A stretch of DNA of 64,000 nt from contig BTPG01000003.1 of NCBI GenBank assembly GCA_036245525.1, positions 209,643,434 through 209,707,433 of the forward strand, given 5' to 3'. This document shows positions 54,890 to 64,000 of this stretch, in pieces. A program made the position numbers and the translations under genes. Origin of the DNA: Semisulcospira habei. Lineage: Eukaryota; Mollusca; Gastropoda; Semisulcospiridae. Under the pieces are notes generated by a model. It was not told where the DNA came from. It saw only the letters and a program-made list of their open reading frames with translations, and did not search any database. The first letter of the stretch is position 1. Each line of letters begins with the position of its first letter.

Positions 54890-55103
54890 TTAACTCATTC
54901 AGCCCGACTCACGTACTTCCCAAATTTTGGAGGTGTCATCTAACGACTATGCACCTGTTGCAGGAGATAGATCGACCATGATAATTCAAGGGTAGTGCCA
55001 GATTAGCTAGGCGCCGACAGGCGCCTAGCTAATCTGGCACTGCCCTTAAATTATCATGGTCGACCCATCTCCTGCTGTAGTGCGTCAGCGCTAAATTGGT
55101 TAA
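54890..55103. mobile_element. TTAA-bounded hairpin element, family B
   Basis: TTAACTCATTCAGCCCG ... GCGCTAAATTGGTTAA. Core GATTAGCTAGGCGCC pairs with GGCGCCTAGCTAATC: the usual CTTGG / CCAAG pair is CTAGG / CCTAG here, changed in both arms. It lies inside a tandem-repeat monomer. Confidence 0.88.
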
Positions 55104-55239
55104 TGCACAAAAACCCCTAAAAAATGTGATAATTAATTAGAAATTATCAAAGACAGACTATTCCAAGCGAAGCCCTATGTACTATACGCATTGTCCACAG
55201 TCGCAGAAACAGAAAGATGATGCCCAACCCGAAGCTATT

Positions 55240-55543
55240 CCCATTTTTAAGTCCTCCCACCTACCCTACCCACCGATCCAACACACACTGGCACACATGC
55301 AAACACAAAACGGACACACGGCGCTTCGCGCAATTGTACGTTCTGCAGGCCGGCGTACCGAGAGTCATTCTGAAATCTCAAAAAGAATAACAGCACTAGA
55401 AGTGAAATGACGTCACTATGAGCTCCACGTCAGGGTATCATTAGTTCCTGGACGCCGTGTACACAGTGTCGAAATCGATATTGAATGTCACTCATCGTAG
55501 TACTAACACTTTACGTATGAGAGGATCAAGCTTGGCAATTTTC
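55240..55543. repeat. Host repeat at the DIRS copy 2 insertion site
   Basis: GGACACACGGCGCTTCGCGC ... GGTATCATTAGTTCC ... GGCAATTTTC, homologous to 4455-4710. The DIRS element begins at GTGGTGTTTAGG immediately after. Confidence 0.75.
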
Positions 55544-55787
55544 GTGGTGTTTAGGCGAGGGAGGAGTGATAAACATATTTTAAACGGAGGGAAAGAGGAC
55601 TGAATGCGTGGGTGGGGGGGGGGGGCGGTGTCGGTGGTAGCCGAAGTACTGAGTAGGCGGGGGGAATTTCCGGACTGTGGAATGCTACGAGGCGAGATGG
55701 AGATTGAGAGAGAGATAGAGGGTGGGAAAGTCTGGAGGGGGTGAGTGCGTAGGCAAGGATGAGAGGCGTGAGAGAGTGTGGGAGGTG

Positions 55788-57431
55788 TGTCACGGTTAGT
55801 GACTGTTTTGACAGTGGTAGTCGAAAGTTACCGAAGCACCGGTCAGTGTAGGAATAGTGAGTTGTTTTCACGTGGGTAGAGACGGGTTAGTGTTCCTTGT
55901 TTTGCACGTGCGGGGCGCGCTAGTGAATACTGTAGTGTGTTCACGGCAGAGTTTACCTTGTCAAGGGAATAATAGTTTAGTTCGCAGCTGTACTCGGTTA
56001 GACCAGGTTGTCTTGCCCAGCTGACTGTTGGAGTCAGTGACACAGCGCCGATCCAGTCCCGTGGTCGTTGGTGGCCGGAGACTGGGGGTTGTTTTGCCTA
56101 CGGGTGACGGCGTTGTGACAGGTCGCGGCAGAGGAGGTAAGTGCGTGCGGATGTTTTGTCATGTTACGATTGTTATAGGTCTAGGTCTAGGGGTATCGTG
56201 GGGGAAAAAGGAGGGTAGAACTCGATGGGTGTTAAAGTATTGTTTTGGTGTTATTGTTTGGTTCTGTAATTATTAGTTGGTTTTAACTGTTTAGCGAAAT
56301 GTTGCATTGGTTAGGGAAATAGGTTGATTAGTGAAATGTTGTATTCGCTTGTTGTGAAAGTGCAGAGAATGGTAGGAAGGCTTTTTTTATAATGTTTGAG
56401 AACTTTCGTTGTTTTGGTTCATGTGTACATTTTGGAATGATTTGCCAGCACGTGTCACATGAGTGAAGGTCAAGTGCTTGAATGGCTAGTGGTAGTGTTT
56501 TTGTAAACCAAGCAGGGTGGTATGGTGGTTAGCTATTTTTAGGACCCTCTGGTTTAAGTTGCTTACGGGGCCGTTTAGGCTTCTGCTTTTGTTTTGCATT
56601 TTGACGTTCGGGGTCGGGACCGGTTGGAGGGCCGACGGGCATCAGGACCAACCACGCCTCGCTGGACTGAGTGTCGGCGTGGAAGGGGCGCGGTCATCTG
56701 TACTGCCGATGCTGCCGTGTCGCCATTGCAACCAGACCTCGCGCCAGGGAAACGGAGAGAAAGAGACAGAAAGAGAGAGAGAGAAGACCCGCGAAGCTGT
56801 ACGACCGTTAAGGAAGCCGGACGGGAGGGATCCACAGGCGTTCGTCGACTTGTCACGGTGGTCCCATTTTTATTCAGCTTTCCGTCACTCACTCTGCCTT
56901 GGTGTAGTTACATGATTCTTGTATATGAACAGTATATTGTAAATAACGTTTTTCAGCCGTCCGTTCGGAGGGCTGTAACCTGACTTTTTATTATTGTGGA
57001 GCAACAGTGCTGCGTAGCGTGGGGGAGTGTTTGTTTCCACCACTCGATGCAATGCTGATGCTGTGGAAGTAGTATTAACCTTGGCTTAGTTTTTTCCCTT
57101 TTGTTTTTCTTTTCTTTCTTTTTTTTCGGGAGGGGGAGGGGAGTAGGGGGCAGGGAGGGGAAGTGTCGGCGGGAAGTGTGGGAAGGAAGGAAAGGGGGAA
57201 TAGTTAGTATAATAGTAATAAAGATTGAGTGTGCGTGTAAAGTAAATGTGTTGTGTTGCTTGTGCTGAGCTGTAACCTGTCTTGAGGCAAGACGCTAGGG
57301 TCCTTTATCTATCTCTTCCTTCTCTTCTACTCCCAACCTTCATTCTCGTCTATCTCTCTTTAGTCGGGACATTTGGGGGTTCTACTTCTATTCTATCTTC
57401 CATTCTCGTCTGTCCCTCCCTAGTCGTGACA
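55788..57431. mobile_element. Solo LTR, 1,644 bp
   Basis: Starts TGTCACGGTTAG and ends CTAGTCGTGACA, so the TG...CA termini form the inverted repeat TGTCACG / CGTGACA. Flanked by AGGTG (55783-55787 and 57432-57436), present once in the uninterrupted DIRS repeat (GGGAGGTGAATGCG). A 5-bp duplication fits Ty3/Gypsy or BEL LTR elements. An AATAAA lies near 57218. Near the end there is a short duplication (CATTCTCGTCT...TAGTCG at about 57340 and 57400). No protein-coding region. Confidence 0.85.
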
Positions 57432-57519
57432 AGGTGGATGCGTGGGCGGTTACAGGAGTGGCTAGGGAACGGTACCAAAAAAGTACGCCAGTCAGCAGCG
57501 CAGCTAGAACGATTTTAAA

Positions 57520-58077
57520 AACTATACAGTACACACCACAGCGGTGCCGGACTGGATGAACTGTTGACCGACAGCCTGTGCGTCAGTGGCAACAGTACCG
57601 GGGGTATTGCGGCAGCAAAAGGTGGGCCCCCGTTACGTATAGTGGATTTTCTGTCTTCAGCAGCAATGGCAGAGGAAGTGGCACTTTGGGGTGGTGTCAC
57701 TATAAAGGTAAACAGCACACCAAAGTTGGACAAGGTTTCCCCCGCACATTGGATAGTGGCGAACAGCCGTATTATGGCGGCCCTTATGGACAAACCCACA
57801 CCGGGGTTCACGCCGCACGCCTACCTCAAGTACTCGGCGATGGTGGGGGAGCTGGCGGCCAGATACACCTGGCAAAGTGTCCTGCTGTTCGACGATGAGT
57901 ATCGTCAGCGGCAAGCGGCCGAAGCATACCAGTGGGGCACGGACGCCCCACACCTGTCCACGGTGGTGCTGCGCGACCGTACTGCGCAATCTGCGATGCC
58001 CGCTGGCTCACCTGCTCGCAGAACAGGAGGAGGGACGGCCGGACCGCGCTCACAACGCCCCATCAGCCCCTCTGGCA
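57520..58077 (+). pseudogene. DIRS copy 2 Gag, N-terminally deleted
   Basis: Corresponds to residues ~106 onward of the Gag at 12816: HHSGAGLDELL..., KVSPAHWIVANSRIMAALMD, AARYTWQSVLLFDDEYRQRQ. It is interrupted at SPSG by the retroposon at 58078 and resumes at 58470. Confidence 0.82.
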
Positions 58078-58469
58078 CCCCCCACCCGGGTCTGCCCTGG
58101 GGGACTTGGGTGGGGTTAGGTACTTTTTAGTTCCCAGGGTCACCCTGGTCAACCCCACAGGGTGGGTTTCCCCCTCTACTCTGTGGCATGTGTTTCTGTC
58201 TACCCTTTGTCCATTCACCTGTATTTGCCTTTTTAAAACTCCCCCTACTGTATGCACTGCCTGTAGCTGTTGATATTGGATGTGTGTTGCTAAATGGTCT
58301 TAGCTTTATTTAGGCCCCATGTGTTAGGTTTATTTAACGTATTGGACCGGCTGGCGACATACATTCAATGTTCTGTTTAGTTGGGTTTTTTTCACAAGCA
58401 GTGCAGGCACGTCCTGAGAAAGCCTTGTTGCTGTCGGGACGTTAAGCAATGTACAATCAATCAATCAAA
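58078..58469 (+). mobile_element. 392-bp retroposon with (TCAA)n tail
   Basis: Flanked by the 11-bp duplication CCCCTCTGGCA (58067-58077, 58470-58480). It ends TGTCGGGACGTTAAGCAATG then (AATC)n/TCAA units. A 3'-tailed insertion with a target duplication is the mark of target-primed reverse transcription. No ORF, so a SINE or a 5'-truncated LINE. Confidence 0.8.
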
Positions 58470-58635
58470 CCCCTCTGGCAGAGAAGTGTGCATGCAGTAC
58501 AACAGAGGGTACTGCACCTACGGCGCACGCTGCCAGCTGGACCATGTGAGTGCCACCTGCGGGAGAGATCATCCGGCGCGGGAACATCGTGACACACCTG
58601 CAGCAGCGGCAGGTGGCAAACACGGGACAGCCTAG
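58470..58635 (+). pseudogene. DIRS copy 2 Gag C terminus with intact CCCH finger
   Basis: REVCMQYNRGYCTYGARC then QLDH: cysteines spaced 7 and 5, then histidine after 3 residues, a CCCH zinc finger. Followed by VSATCGRDHPAREHRDTPAA. Copy 1 lacks the part from the third cysteine to TC. Confidence 0.8.
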
Positions 58636-58773
58636 GACACAGCGCAGCAGGTTGCACAAGGCGAGGTAGGCCCCACCCATTCTAGCACTTCTTACCATAG
58701 CCCTTATCCTGCACTAAGTCCATACAACTGTCAACCGTTAGGTTCTGGAGCGTCCATTAGGTCAAAGCTTTTA

Positions 58774-59733
58774 GTGTGGCAAGACGAATTAGCTTCTGAT
58801 AAAGACAAAAACGTTCTCCTTGAAGGGATCGAACATGGGTTTTATATCACGGACAAACATCAGACTGTTAGATCTGTAGAGCAGAAAAATCACACATCTG
58901 CCTTAAAAAAAACAGTAGCGGTAGAAAAGGAGCTCATCGATCAGATAAACAAAGGTCATTATATCGTAGCATCTCAAAAACCAACCGTAATTAGCGCTTT
59001 GGCTGCGATCCCAAAAGACAATAGCATACGCCTGATACACGACGGCAGCAAGCCTGTAGGACATGCAATGAACGATTACTCAGTACCTGAGACAGTAAAA
59101 TTCCAGACTCTAGCGGACGCGTGCGGACTAGCCAAGTCCGGCTACTGGTGCGCGAAAGTTGACCTTAAGGCGGCATACCGATCTGTGTGCATCCATCCAG
59201 ATAATTACCAAGTCACAGGCCTAAAATGGATTTTTACGGGCGAGCAGAAGCCCACATACCTGTTCGATAGTAGGCTACCCTTTGGTAGTAATGTGGGCCC
59301 TTCGCACTTTCACAGACTCTCGCAGGCAGTTCGCAGATGTATGTTACGGCGCGGCATGACAGGGATAGTAGCGTATATTGACGATTTCTTCATAGCAGCT
59401 AAGCCCAAAGAGGAATGCACTCAAATGATGATGACGCTCATTGCCCTTTTACGTAGATTAGGGTTCAATATTAGCTGGCCTAAGGTGGTGGGGCCTACAC
59501 AAACCATTACTTTTCTCGGGATCCAGATCTGCACCCGCACAAGCACCTTGTCATTGGGCGACGAGAAGCTACAGCAACTTCACAAACGCTTGCAGCAGTT
59601 TCAAGGCAAAACACGCGCGACAAAGCAAAGCTTGCAGTCACTAGCAGGGTCCCGTAACTGGGCGTGTCAAGTCGTCAAGGGAGGCAAATTTTTTTCTCAG
59701 GCGGATTCTTGATACGATTAAACCCCTTCAGCA
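58774..59733 (+). pseudogene. DIRS copy 2 reverse transcriptase
   Basis: Open for 312 codons: CAKVDLKAAYRSVCIHPDN, PFGSNVGPSHFHRL, IVAYIDDFFIAAKPK (YIDD intact), FLGIQICTRT. A frameshift near 59690 (GGCAAATTTTTTTC for GGAAAAATTTTTC) gives an early stop at 59712. The RTE element then cuts the RNase H region at 59734. Confidence 0.85.
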
Positions 59734-59748
59734 TCATCATCATCATCA

Positions 59749-62739
59749 TCAGTCCCTTGCCCGAACTGGGCGTTGGGGGGACTGAAAGGCAGCAGCAACA
59801 GACAGTGCTCTCCACTGAGTTCTATTTTGGGCGGTGGCAAGCAAGTCTGACATCTCGAGTTCGGTCCATTCTTTTATATTTGCGACCCAACTCTTTCTCT
59901 GACGACCTCGCCGACGACTTCCTTCGAGAGTGCCTTGGAGGATAGTCTTGGACAAGGTGTTGTGTCGGGTCACGTGGCCAAACCAAGCAAGCTTGCGCCG
60001 TTTCACGGTTGCCAGAAGGGGTTCATGTGGGCCCACCAGGGAAGTGACGATGCTCCGTACATATTCGTTGGTCTTGTGCTCGCGGTACGAGATGCGGAGC
60101 AACTTCCTCAGGCACTTGTTCTCAAAGGCCTGGATTTTCTTTTCTGAGTCTGCAAGCAGTGTCCAAGTCTCACAGCCGTAGAGTAGAATAGACACTATGA
60201 GGGACTTGTAAAGCCTGTACTTGATGGTGAAGCTGATGGAGTTACTTCGCCATATCCAGTCCAGCCTGGCCATTGCGGATGTTGCTGTACCTATCCTGAT
60301 ACGGATCTCTGCTATGCAACTACCGTCTTTGGACAGGGTGGCTCCCAAGTACTTGAAGCTATTGACCTCTTCTAGCTTTTGGCCATTCATGTGAATGTTG
60401 CTGCTGCTGTCGCTTGTGGTGTTGATCATCACTTTGCTTTTATCCGTACTGATCTCCATGCCATAAGACCCTGCGCTACTTGAAAGTTTGTCTGTCAGGT
60501 TTTGGAGCTCACTATTGCTGCCTGCCATGAGGTCAATGTCGTCTGCGAATCGAAGATTGCACAGGGATCTGCCACCAATAGAGATTGAAGTATGGTGGTC
60601 GTGGAGGGTTTCCTGCATGATCTTCTCCAGGAATATGTTGAAAAGGACAGGAGAGAGCAGGCATCCTTGACGGACACCGATCGTCGTCCTGAAGAACTCG
60701 CCTGACTGATTGTTAAGTAGAACCGCGCTGCAGGCGTTCTTGTAAAGCGCTTCTATCATTTGGATCAGTCCCTCCTCTATGTTGAACGATCTCATGACTT
60801 GCCAGAGTCCGTCGTGCCAGACGCGATCAAATGCTTTCCTGAAATCAATGAAGTTGTGGTAGAGTTCGCGCTGATGCTGCAGATGTTTCTCGATCAGGAC
60901 GCGGCAGTTGAAAATCTGCTCTACAGTGCTTCTTCCAACTCTGAAGCCAGCCTGTTCTTCTGCCAGCAGTTCCTCGGCGAAAGTTTTGAGGCGGTTGAGA
61001 ATGATTCTAAGCATTACTTTGCTAGGGTGACTTATCAGACTGATAGTTCTGTAGTTCTGGCACTGTTTCAGGTTTCCTTTCTTGGGGAGCGGGATCACTA
61101 GAGACTGTGTCCATTCTACTGGCCATTTCTTTTGCTCCCAGATCTTTTGACAGAGTGTAGTGAGGACCTTTGTTGTTACTTCTCCTCCATGTTTCAACAG
61201 TTCAGCAGGTACGTTGTCTACACCTGGAGACTTTCCTCCCTTCAGGCCGCGTACGGCTGCTTCCACCTCTTCAGCTAACACTGGCAGGTCTTCAGCCTTC
61301 CTGGCCCCAGCCTGGTTGTTTTGGAGGATGCTGGTGTCTGGCTCAGCCTTGTAGTTATACAAGTCTCGGCAGTACTCAGTCCATCTGTTTAGTACAGCAG
61401 TGTTTTCCGTAAGGAGTTGGCCGCTGCTGTCTTCGATGACTGTGGCTGTTCGCTGTTGAGTCTTGGTGAGGGTCCTTAGCGTTTCATAAGCCTTCTTGCT
61501 GTTGCCATTTGCCATGCCCTCTTCCACGCTACAACACTGGTCTTCAATCCAATCTTCTTTGGCTTCTTTCATCCTCTTCCTGATCTTCTTGTTGACAAGT
61601 CTGTACTTGTTTGCTGATGTGAGGTCTTGGCCTCTCTTTTCCTTCCAGGCTCTCCTCTCATCACAGAGATCGAGGATGTCATCGGTGACCCAGGGCTGTT
61701 TGCGCTTCCTCTGCTTCCCCAGCACTTCTTCTGCTGTAGAAAGTAACACCTCTTTTATATTTCCAGCAAGGGTGTCTACGTCGCAGTCCAAAGTAGCCAA
61801 GGCTGCAAATCTGCCTCCCACCTGGGCTTGGAAGAGCTCTTCTACTTCCGGGTCTTTTAGCTTCTGGAGGTCGAATCTGATGCGAGGGTTCTTGCTATCT
61901 CGTTTCAATGCCAGCTTCAACTTGAGGCTAGTAAGGACGAGGTTGTGGTCGCTGCCAATATCAGCGCCAGGAAAGGACCTCGTTTGTGCTTTGTTAACGC
62001 TGGATTTGAATCGTCGAGGCAGCAAGATGAAGTCAATCTGGTTATGGACCAGGCCTCCTGGCGATTGCCATGTCACTGTTCTTGACTTCTTGTGTGGATG
62101 GAGGGTATTAGCAACGGTGAGACGGTGACTCTCTGCGAACTCTAAAAGTCGCAGGCCTCTGTCATTTGTTTCTCCAAGGCCAAACTTGCCAGCTGTTCCT
62201 GCCCATTGTTGGTAGGCGTCAGGGCCGATCTTTGCATTCCAGTCACCGAGGACAGTCAGAATGTCTTTCTTAGGTGTTTTCTTGATGATGTTGTCCAGTT
62301 GTTCGTAAAATTCTTCTAATTCTTCATCATCATGGTCTGCTGTTGGAGCGTATACTTGTATGATAGTGATGTTGTGCGGTCGGGCGGAGATGCGGATGGA
62401 GATTAGTCTGCTTGACACGGGGGTGCAGCTAATGACAGTTCCAACCACCTCTTTCCTTACGATAAAAGCTACGCCATGTTCGTGCTTGGTTTCTTTTCCG
62501 CTGAACCAGATTTTATGGCCTTCATCTGTTGTTGTTTCTCCGAAGCCTGTCCATCGAACTTCTGCAAGTCCTACAATGTCCCAGCGATAGCGCTTCAACT
62601 CGTGGGTGAGTTCCTTCACTTTGCCGCACTGGTAGAGTGTGCGAACGTTCCAATTTCCGATAGTTATTCCTTGCGTGGGCAGCTTGATGGTGGGTTTGGT
62701 TCCAGTAACACTTGTCGCCCCCACCCTGGAGACCTCCAA
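59749..62739 (-). CDS. RTE endonuclease-reverse transcriptase
   Basis: 996 codons, fully open. APE endonuclease: ITIGNWNVRTLYQCGKV (about 25-40), VGLAEVRWTGFGE, LGDWNAKIGPD, NQIDFILLPRR, GSDHNLVLTSL (about 265). Reverse transcriptase: YHNFIDFRKAFDRVWHDGL, IGVRQGCLLSPVLFNIF, NLRFADDIDLMAGS (active site, about 740). The C terminus has the RTE signature WFGHVTRHNTLSKTIL and GRQRKSWVANIKEW. The stop TGA is the first unit of the 3' (TGA)n tail, so there is no separate 3' UTR. All catalytic residues are present; the copy may be active. Confidence 0.93.
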   Translation of the reverse strand: MEVSRVGATSVTGTKPTIKLPTQGITIGNWNVRTLYQCGKVKELTHELKRYRWDIVGLAEVRWTGFGETTTDEGHKIWFSGKETKHEHGVAFIVRKEVVGTVISCTPVSSRLISIRISARPHNITIIQVYAPTADHDDEELEEFYEQLDNIIKKTPKKDILTVLGDWNAKIGPDAYQQWAGTAGKFGLGETNDRGLRLLEFAESHRLTVANTLHPHKKSRTVTWQSPGGLVHNQIDFILLPRRFKSSVNKAQTRSFPGADIGSDHNLVLTSLKLKLALKRDSKNPRIRFDLQKLKDPEVEELFQAQVGGRFAALATLDCDVDTLAGNIKEVLLSTAEEVLGKQRKRKQPWVTDDILDLCDERRAWKEKRGQDLTSANKYRLVNKKIRKRMKEAKEDWIEDQCCSVEEGMANGNSKKAYETLRTLTKTQQRTATVIEDSSGQLLTENTAVLNRWTEYCRDLYNYKAEPDTSILQNNQAGARKAEDLPVLAEEVEAAVRGLKGGKSPGVDNVPAELLKHGGEVTTKVLTTLCQKIWEQKKWPVEWTQSLVIPLPKKGNLKQCQNYRTISLISHPSKVMLRIILNRLKTFAEELLAEEQAGFRVGRSTVEQIFNCRVLIEKHLQHQRELYHNFIDFRKAFDRVWHDGLWQVMRSFNIEEGLIQMIEALYKNACSAVLLNNQSGEFFRTTIGVRQGCLLSPVLFNIFLEKIMQETLHDHHTSISIGGRSLCNLRFADDIDLMAGSNSELQNLTDKLSSSAGSYGMEISTDKSKVMINTTSDSSSNIHMNGQKLEEVNSFKYLGATLSKDGSCIAEIRIRIGTATSAMARLDWIWRSNSISFTIKYRLYKSLIVSILLYGCETWTLLADSEKKIQAFENKCLRKLLRISYREHKTNEYVRSIVTSLVGPHEPLLATVKRRKLAWFGHVTRHNTLSKTILQGTLEGSRRRGRQRKSWVANIKEWTELEMSDLLATAQNRTQWRALSVAAAFQSPQRPVRARD

Positions 62740-63072
62740 TGGGGTGCGCGGTCGTTGGTGATCCGGGCCCCGACCGATCCGGCATGTTATTCTTATTCTG
62801 TTGCTTGTCCATCAGTCTTTTCAATGGGCTTAGGCGAACTTGGCGGCGCCCGTCTCCTCTCCAAGTATTTCAACTGACTGAAAGACGCGTCAGCCCCTCA
62901 CAACGTTTCGCCCGCCAGCAGAAGCGGTTACCGGGGTGTGGCTAGGTAAAGGACCTGGAGCCAGCTGTGAGAGTTGAGTGCCATGTGAAGACCAGTGCTC
63001 CCGCCTGCCCCAAGAGGCGCTGCTGGCTGAAAAGTCAAAGGTACTACTTCTCCATGAACACTCTACACCCCC
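62740..63072 (-). other. RTE 5' UTR
   Basis: No ORF of note beyond an overlapping 100-codon frame (62824-62522). The element's 5' end is G-rich (a C run on plus at 63066-63076), so the exact first base is uncertain within the target duplication. Confidence 0.6.
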
Positions 63073-63083
63073 CCCCTTCAGCA

Positions 63084-63447
63084 GCAAAGGCATAAAGCGA
63101 GACTCTCACGGGAGTTTCATGCAGACTTACAGTGGTGGCTATCTTACATGCATGATTTTAATGGCACTGTGTATAGCAGTTATGACTCACAAAGCAAGGA
63201 ACATGTCCACGTTGAGGCATGCAACCTGGCGGCAGGCGCGTTCTGGAAAGGAGATTGGAATTATACACTGTTCTCTTCAGACATGCCGGCAGCCAAGGAC
63301 TTGCATATTAATTATAAAGAGGTGTGCGCGGTGGTGCAGGCGGTCAATCGGTGGGCCTCCTCATGGCGAGGGAAACAGGTGGTCATTCATACGGACAGCA
63401 CGGTGACAAAGGCTATCATTAACAAAGGGCGCTCAAAAGACCGCTAA
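63084..63447 (+). pseudogene. DIRS copy 2 RNase H
   Basis: FHADLQWWLSYMHDFNGTVY, HVHVEACNLAAGAFWKGDW (the first catalytic Asp of copy 1, VDAC, is Glu here), LHINYKEVCAVVQAVNRWA (uninterrupted, unlike copy 1) and HTDSTVTKAIINKGRSKDR, then a stop where copy 1 reads Tyr. It shows the undamaged linkage missing from copy 1. Confidence 0.8.
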
Positions 63448-64000
63448 GTCAATAGTCTGTTGAGGAAGATGGCATGGGAGTGTGTGAGAAGATGATGAAT
63501 TGCAGCGTGTCAGCGATGCACCGACGTGGCTGGCAGTGTGAATGTGTTTGCCGACACTATTTCCCGCCTGCACGAAGGACGGCTGCCCATGCTAGGACAA
63601 TTGCTAACGAATTGGCACCGGGGCCGACCGCCTGACACCTACCTTCTGAATCACATGTCACGGTCAGCTCTTGCTTTTGTGCTGTCTAGGTGCCGGGTCT
63701 AGGCTCCGACACCAGCTACTGCAGGAGGTGGCAGGATATCGTGCCAGTGTTTTTGCCGACAACACCAAGAAAACATATCAGACTCACTTGCGCACTTAAC
63801 TCAGATCATAGTTTTGTGACCAAATGAATATCCAGCCGGTACCGGTGTGTGTGAGAGAACAGTGGCGCAGTACGCGGCCTTTTTGGCCAGGACACTTAGC
63901 CCAGCTCCGTGGCACAATACCTCAACATTGTTCGCCTTTTGCATTTAGAATGCGGGGACCGCACCCATACCAGGACTCGTGGATGGTGAAAAGCACATAT
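63448..64000 (+). pseudogene. DIRS copy 2 recombinase region, decayed
   Basis: Follows the copy 1 sequence to the window edge with stops and several small indels (for example GAAGATGATGAATTGC and TGCACCGACGTGG). The catalytic core of the recombinase lies beyond the window. Confidence 0.75.

Larger units (their letters stand above)
53870..55210. repeat. Degenerate ~230-bp tandem repeat, interrupted twice
   Basis: Three monomers (about 53880-54130, 54130-54360, 54740-55210) share CAGTACAAACA(T/C)ACCAT, AATAAACAATTTAAGGGG and AAAAAGAACTATATG. They are interrupted by inverted-repeat elements at 54458-54689 and 54890-55103. Confidence 0.65.
59734..63072 (-). mobile_element. Complete RTE-type LINE
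   Basis: 3.3 kb, inserted in DIRS copy 2 with the 11-bp duplication CCCCTTCAGCA (59723-59733, 63073-63083). The 3' end is (TGA)n (on plus, CATCATCAT from 59732). A ~330-bp 5' UTR lies on the right. The two DIRS halves rejoin to the uninterrupted sequence at 10720-10750. One intact ORF. Confidence 0.9.
55544..64000 (+). mobile_element. DIRS-like retrotransposon, copy 2, with three nested insertions
   Basis: The same family as 8379-13150. Visible parts: 5' direct repeat (55544-55787 and 57432-57515), Gag (57520-58077 and 58470-58635), reverse transcriptase (58774-59733), RNase H (63084-63447) and decayed recombinase (63448 to the edge). Insertions are a solo LTR, a (TCAA)-tailed retroposon and an RTE element. 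The first ~105 Gag codons are deleted at 57515-57525. The 3' end is outside the window. Confidence 0.88.

Noticed and set aside
56517..56983. 132- and 129-codon frames in the solo LTR
   Set aside because: No domain or codon signal, and they overlap in different frames; probably chance within an LTR. A regulatory or small ORF role cannot be excluded without transcripts.

Overview
The window is eukaryotic: spliced genes, tRNA-derived SINEs, long dinucleotide and trinucleotide microsatellites, and several clades of reverse-transcribing elements. The mix of DIRS-like, CR1/L2, RTE and Ty3-type elements with very many short palindromic transposons suggests a lophotrochozoan, most likely a gastropod mollusc. 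That assignment is an inference, not something the sequence proves.

Two host genes can be assembled from splice sites and matching codon phases. Gene A is on the minus strand. Seven exons run from 16139 to 580 and continue off the left edge. They encode a signal peptide, a cysteine-containing ectodomain and several transmembrane segments, a protein I do not recognise. Gene B is on the plus strand with four exons (33551-33805, 48417-48549, 51660-51747, 52497-52677). They join in phase into a 218-residue protein: signal peptide, Thr-rich stalk, one Sushi/CCP domain, one membrane helix and a Cys-rich tail.

The rest is mostly mobile DNA. A DIRS-like tyrosine-recombinase retrotransposon (8379-13150, minus) lies in gene A intron 2, between two copies of a 228-bp flanking sequence. 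A second copy (55544 to the right edge, plus) is split by three nested insertions, each with its own target duplication: a 1,644-bp solo LTR, a 392-bp (TCAA)-tailed retroposon and a complete RTE element with an intact 996-codon ORF. Gene B intron 1 carries a 7.7-kb CR1-type LINE (34950-42628, minus) with two open ORFs, the first with an SGNH-esterase-like domain. This LINE splits an older L2-like element. Four related LINE copies lie at 23578-31182; three of them alternate with long (GA)n blocks.

Scattered throughout are about 40 foldback sequences in roughly ten sequence families. Many are bounded by TTAA, as expected of non-autonomous piggyBac- or Kolobok-type elements whose interior is one long hairpin. 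No transposase gene for them is in the window. No CRISPR, operon or prokaryotic feature is present.

The strongest unusual signals are the TTAA hairpin families, the 228-bp duplication around the DIRS element, its CCCH-finger Gag, the base-paired 3' end shared by diverged CR1 copies, and the LINE/(GA)n alternation.
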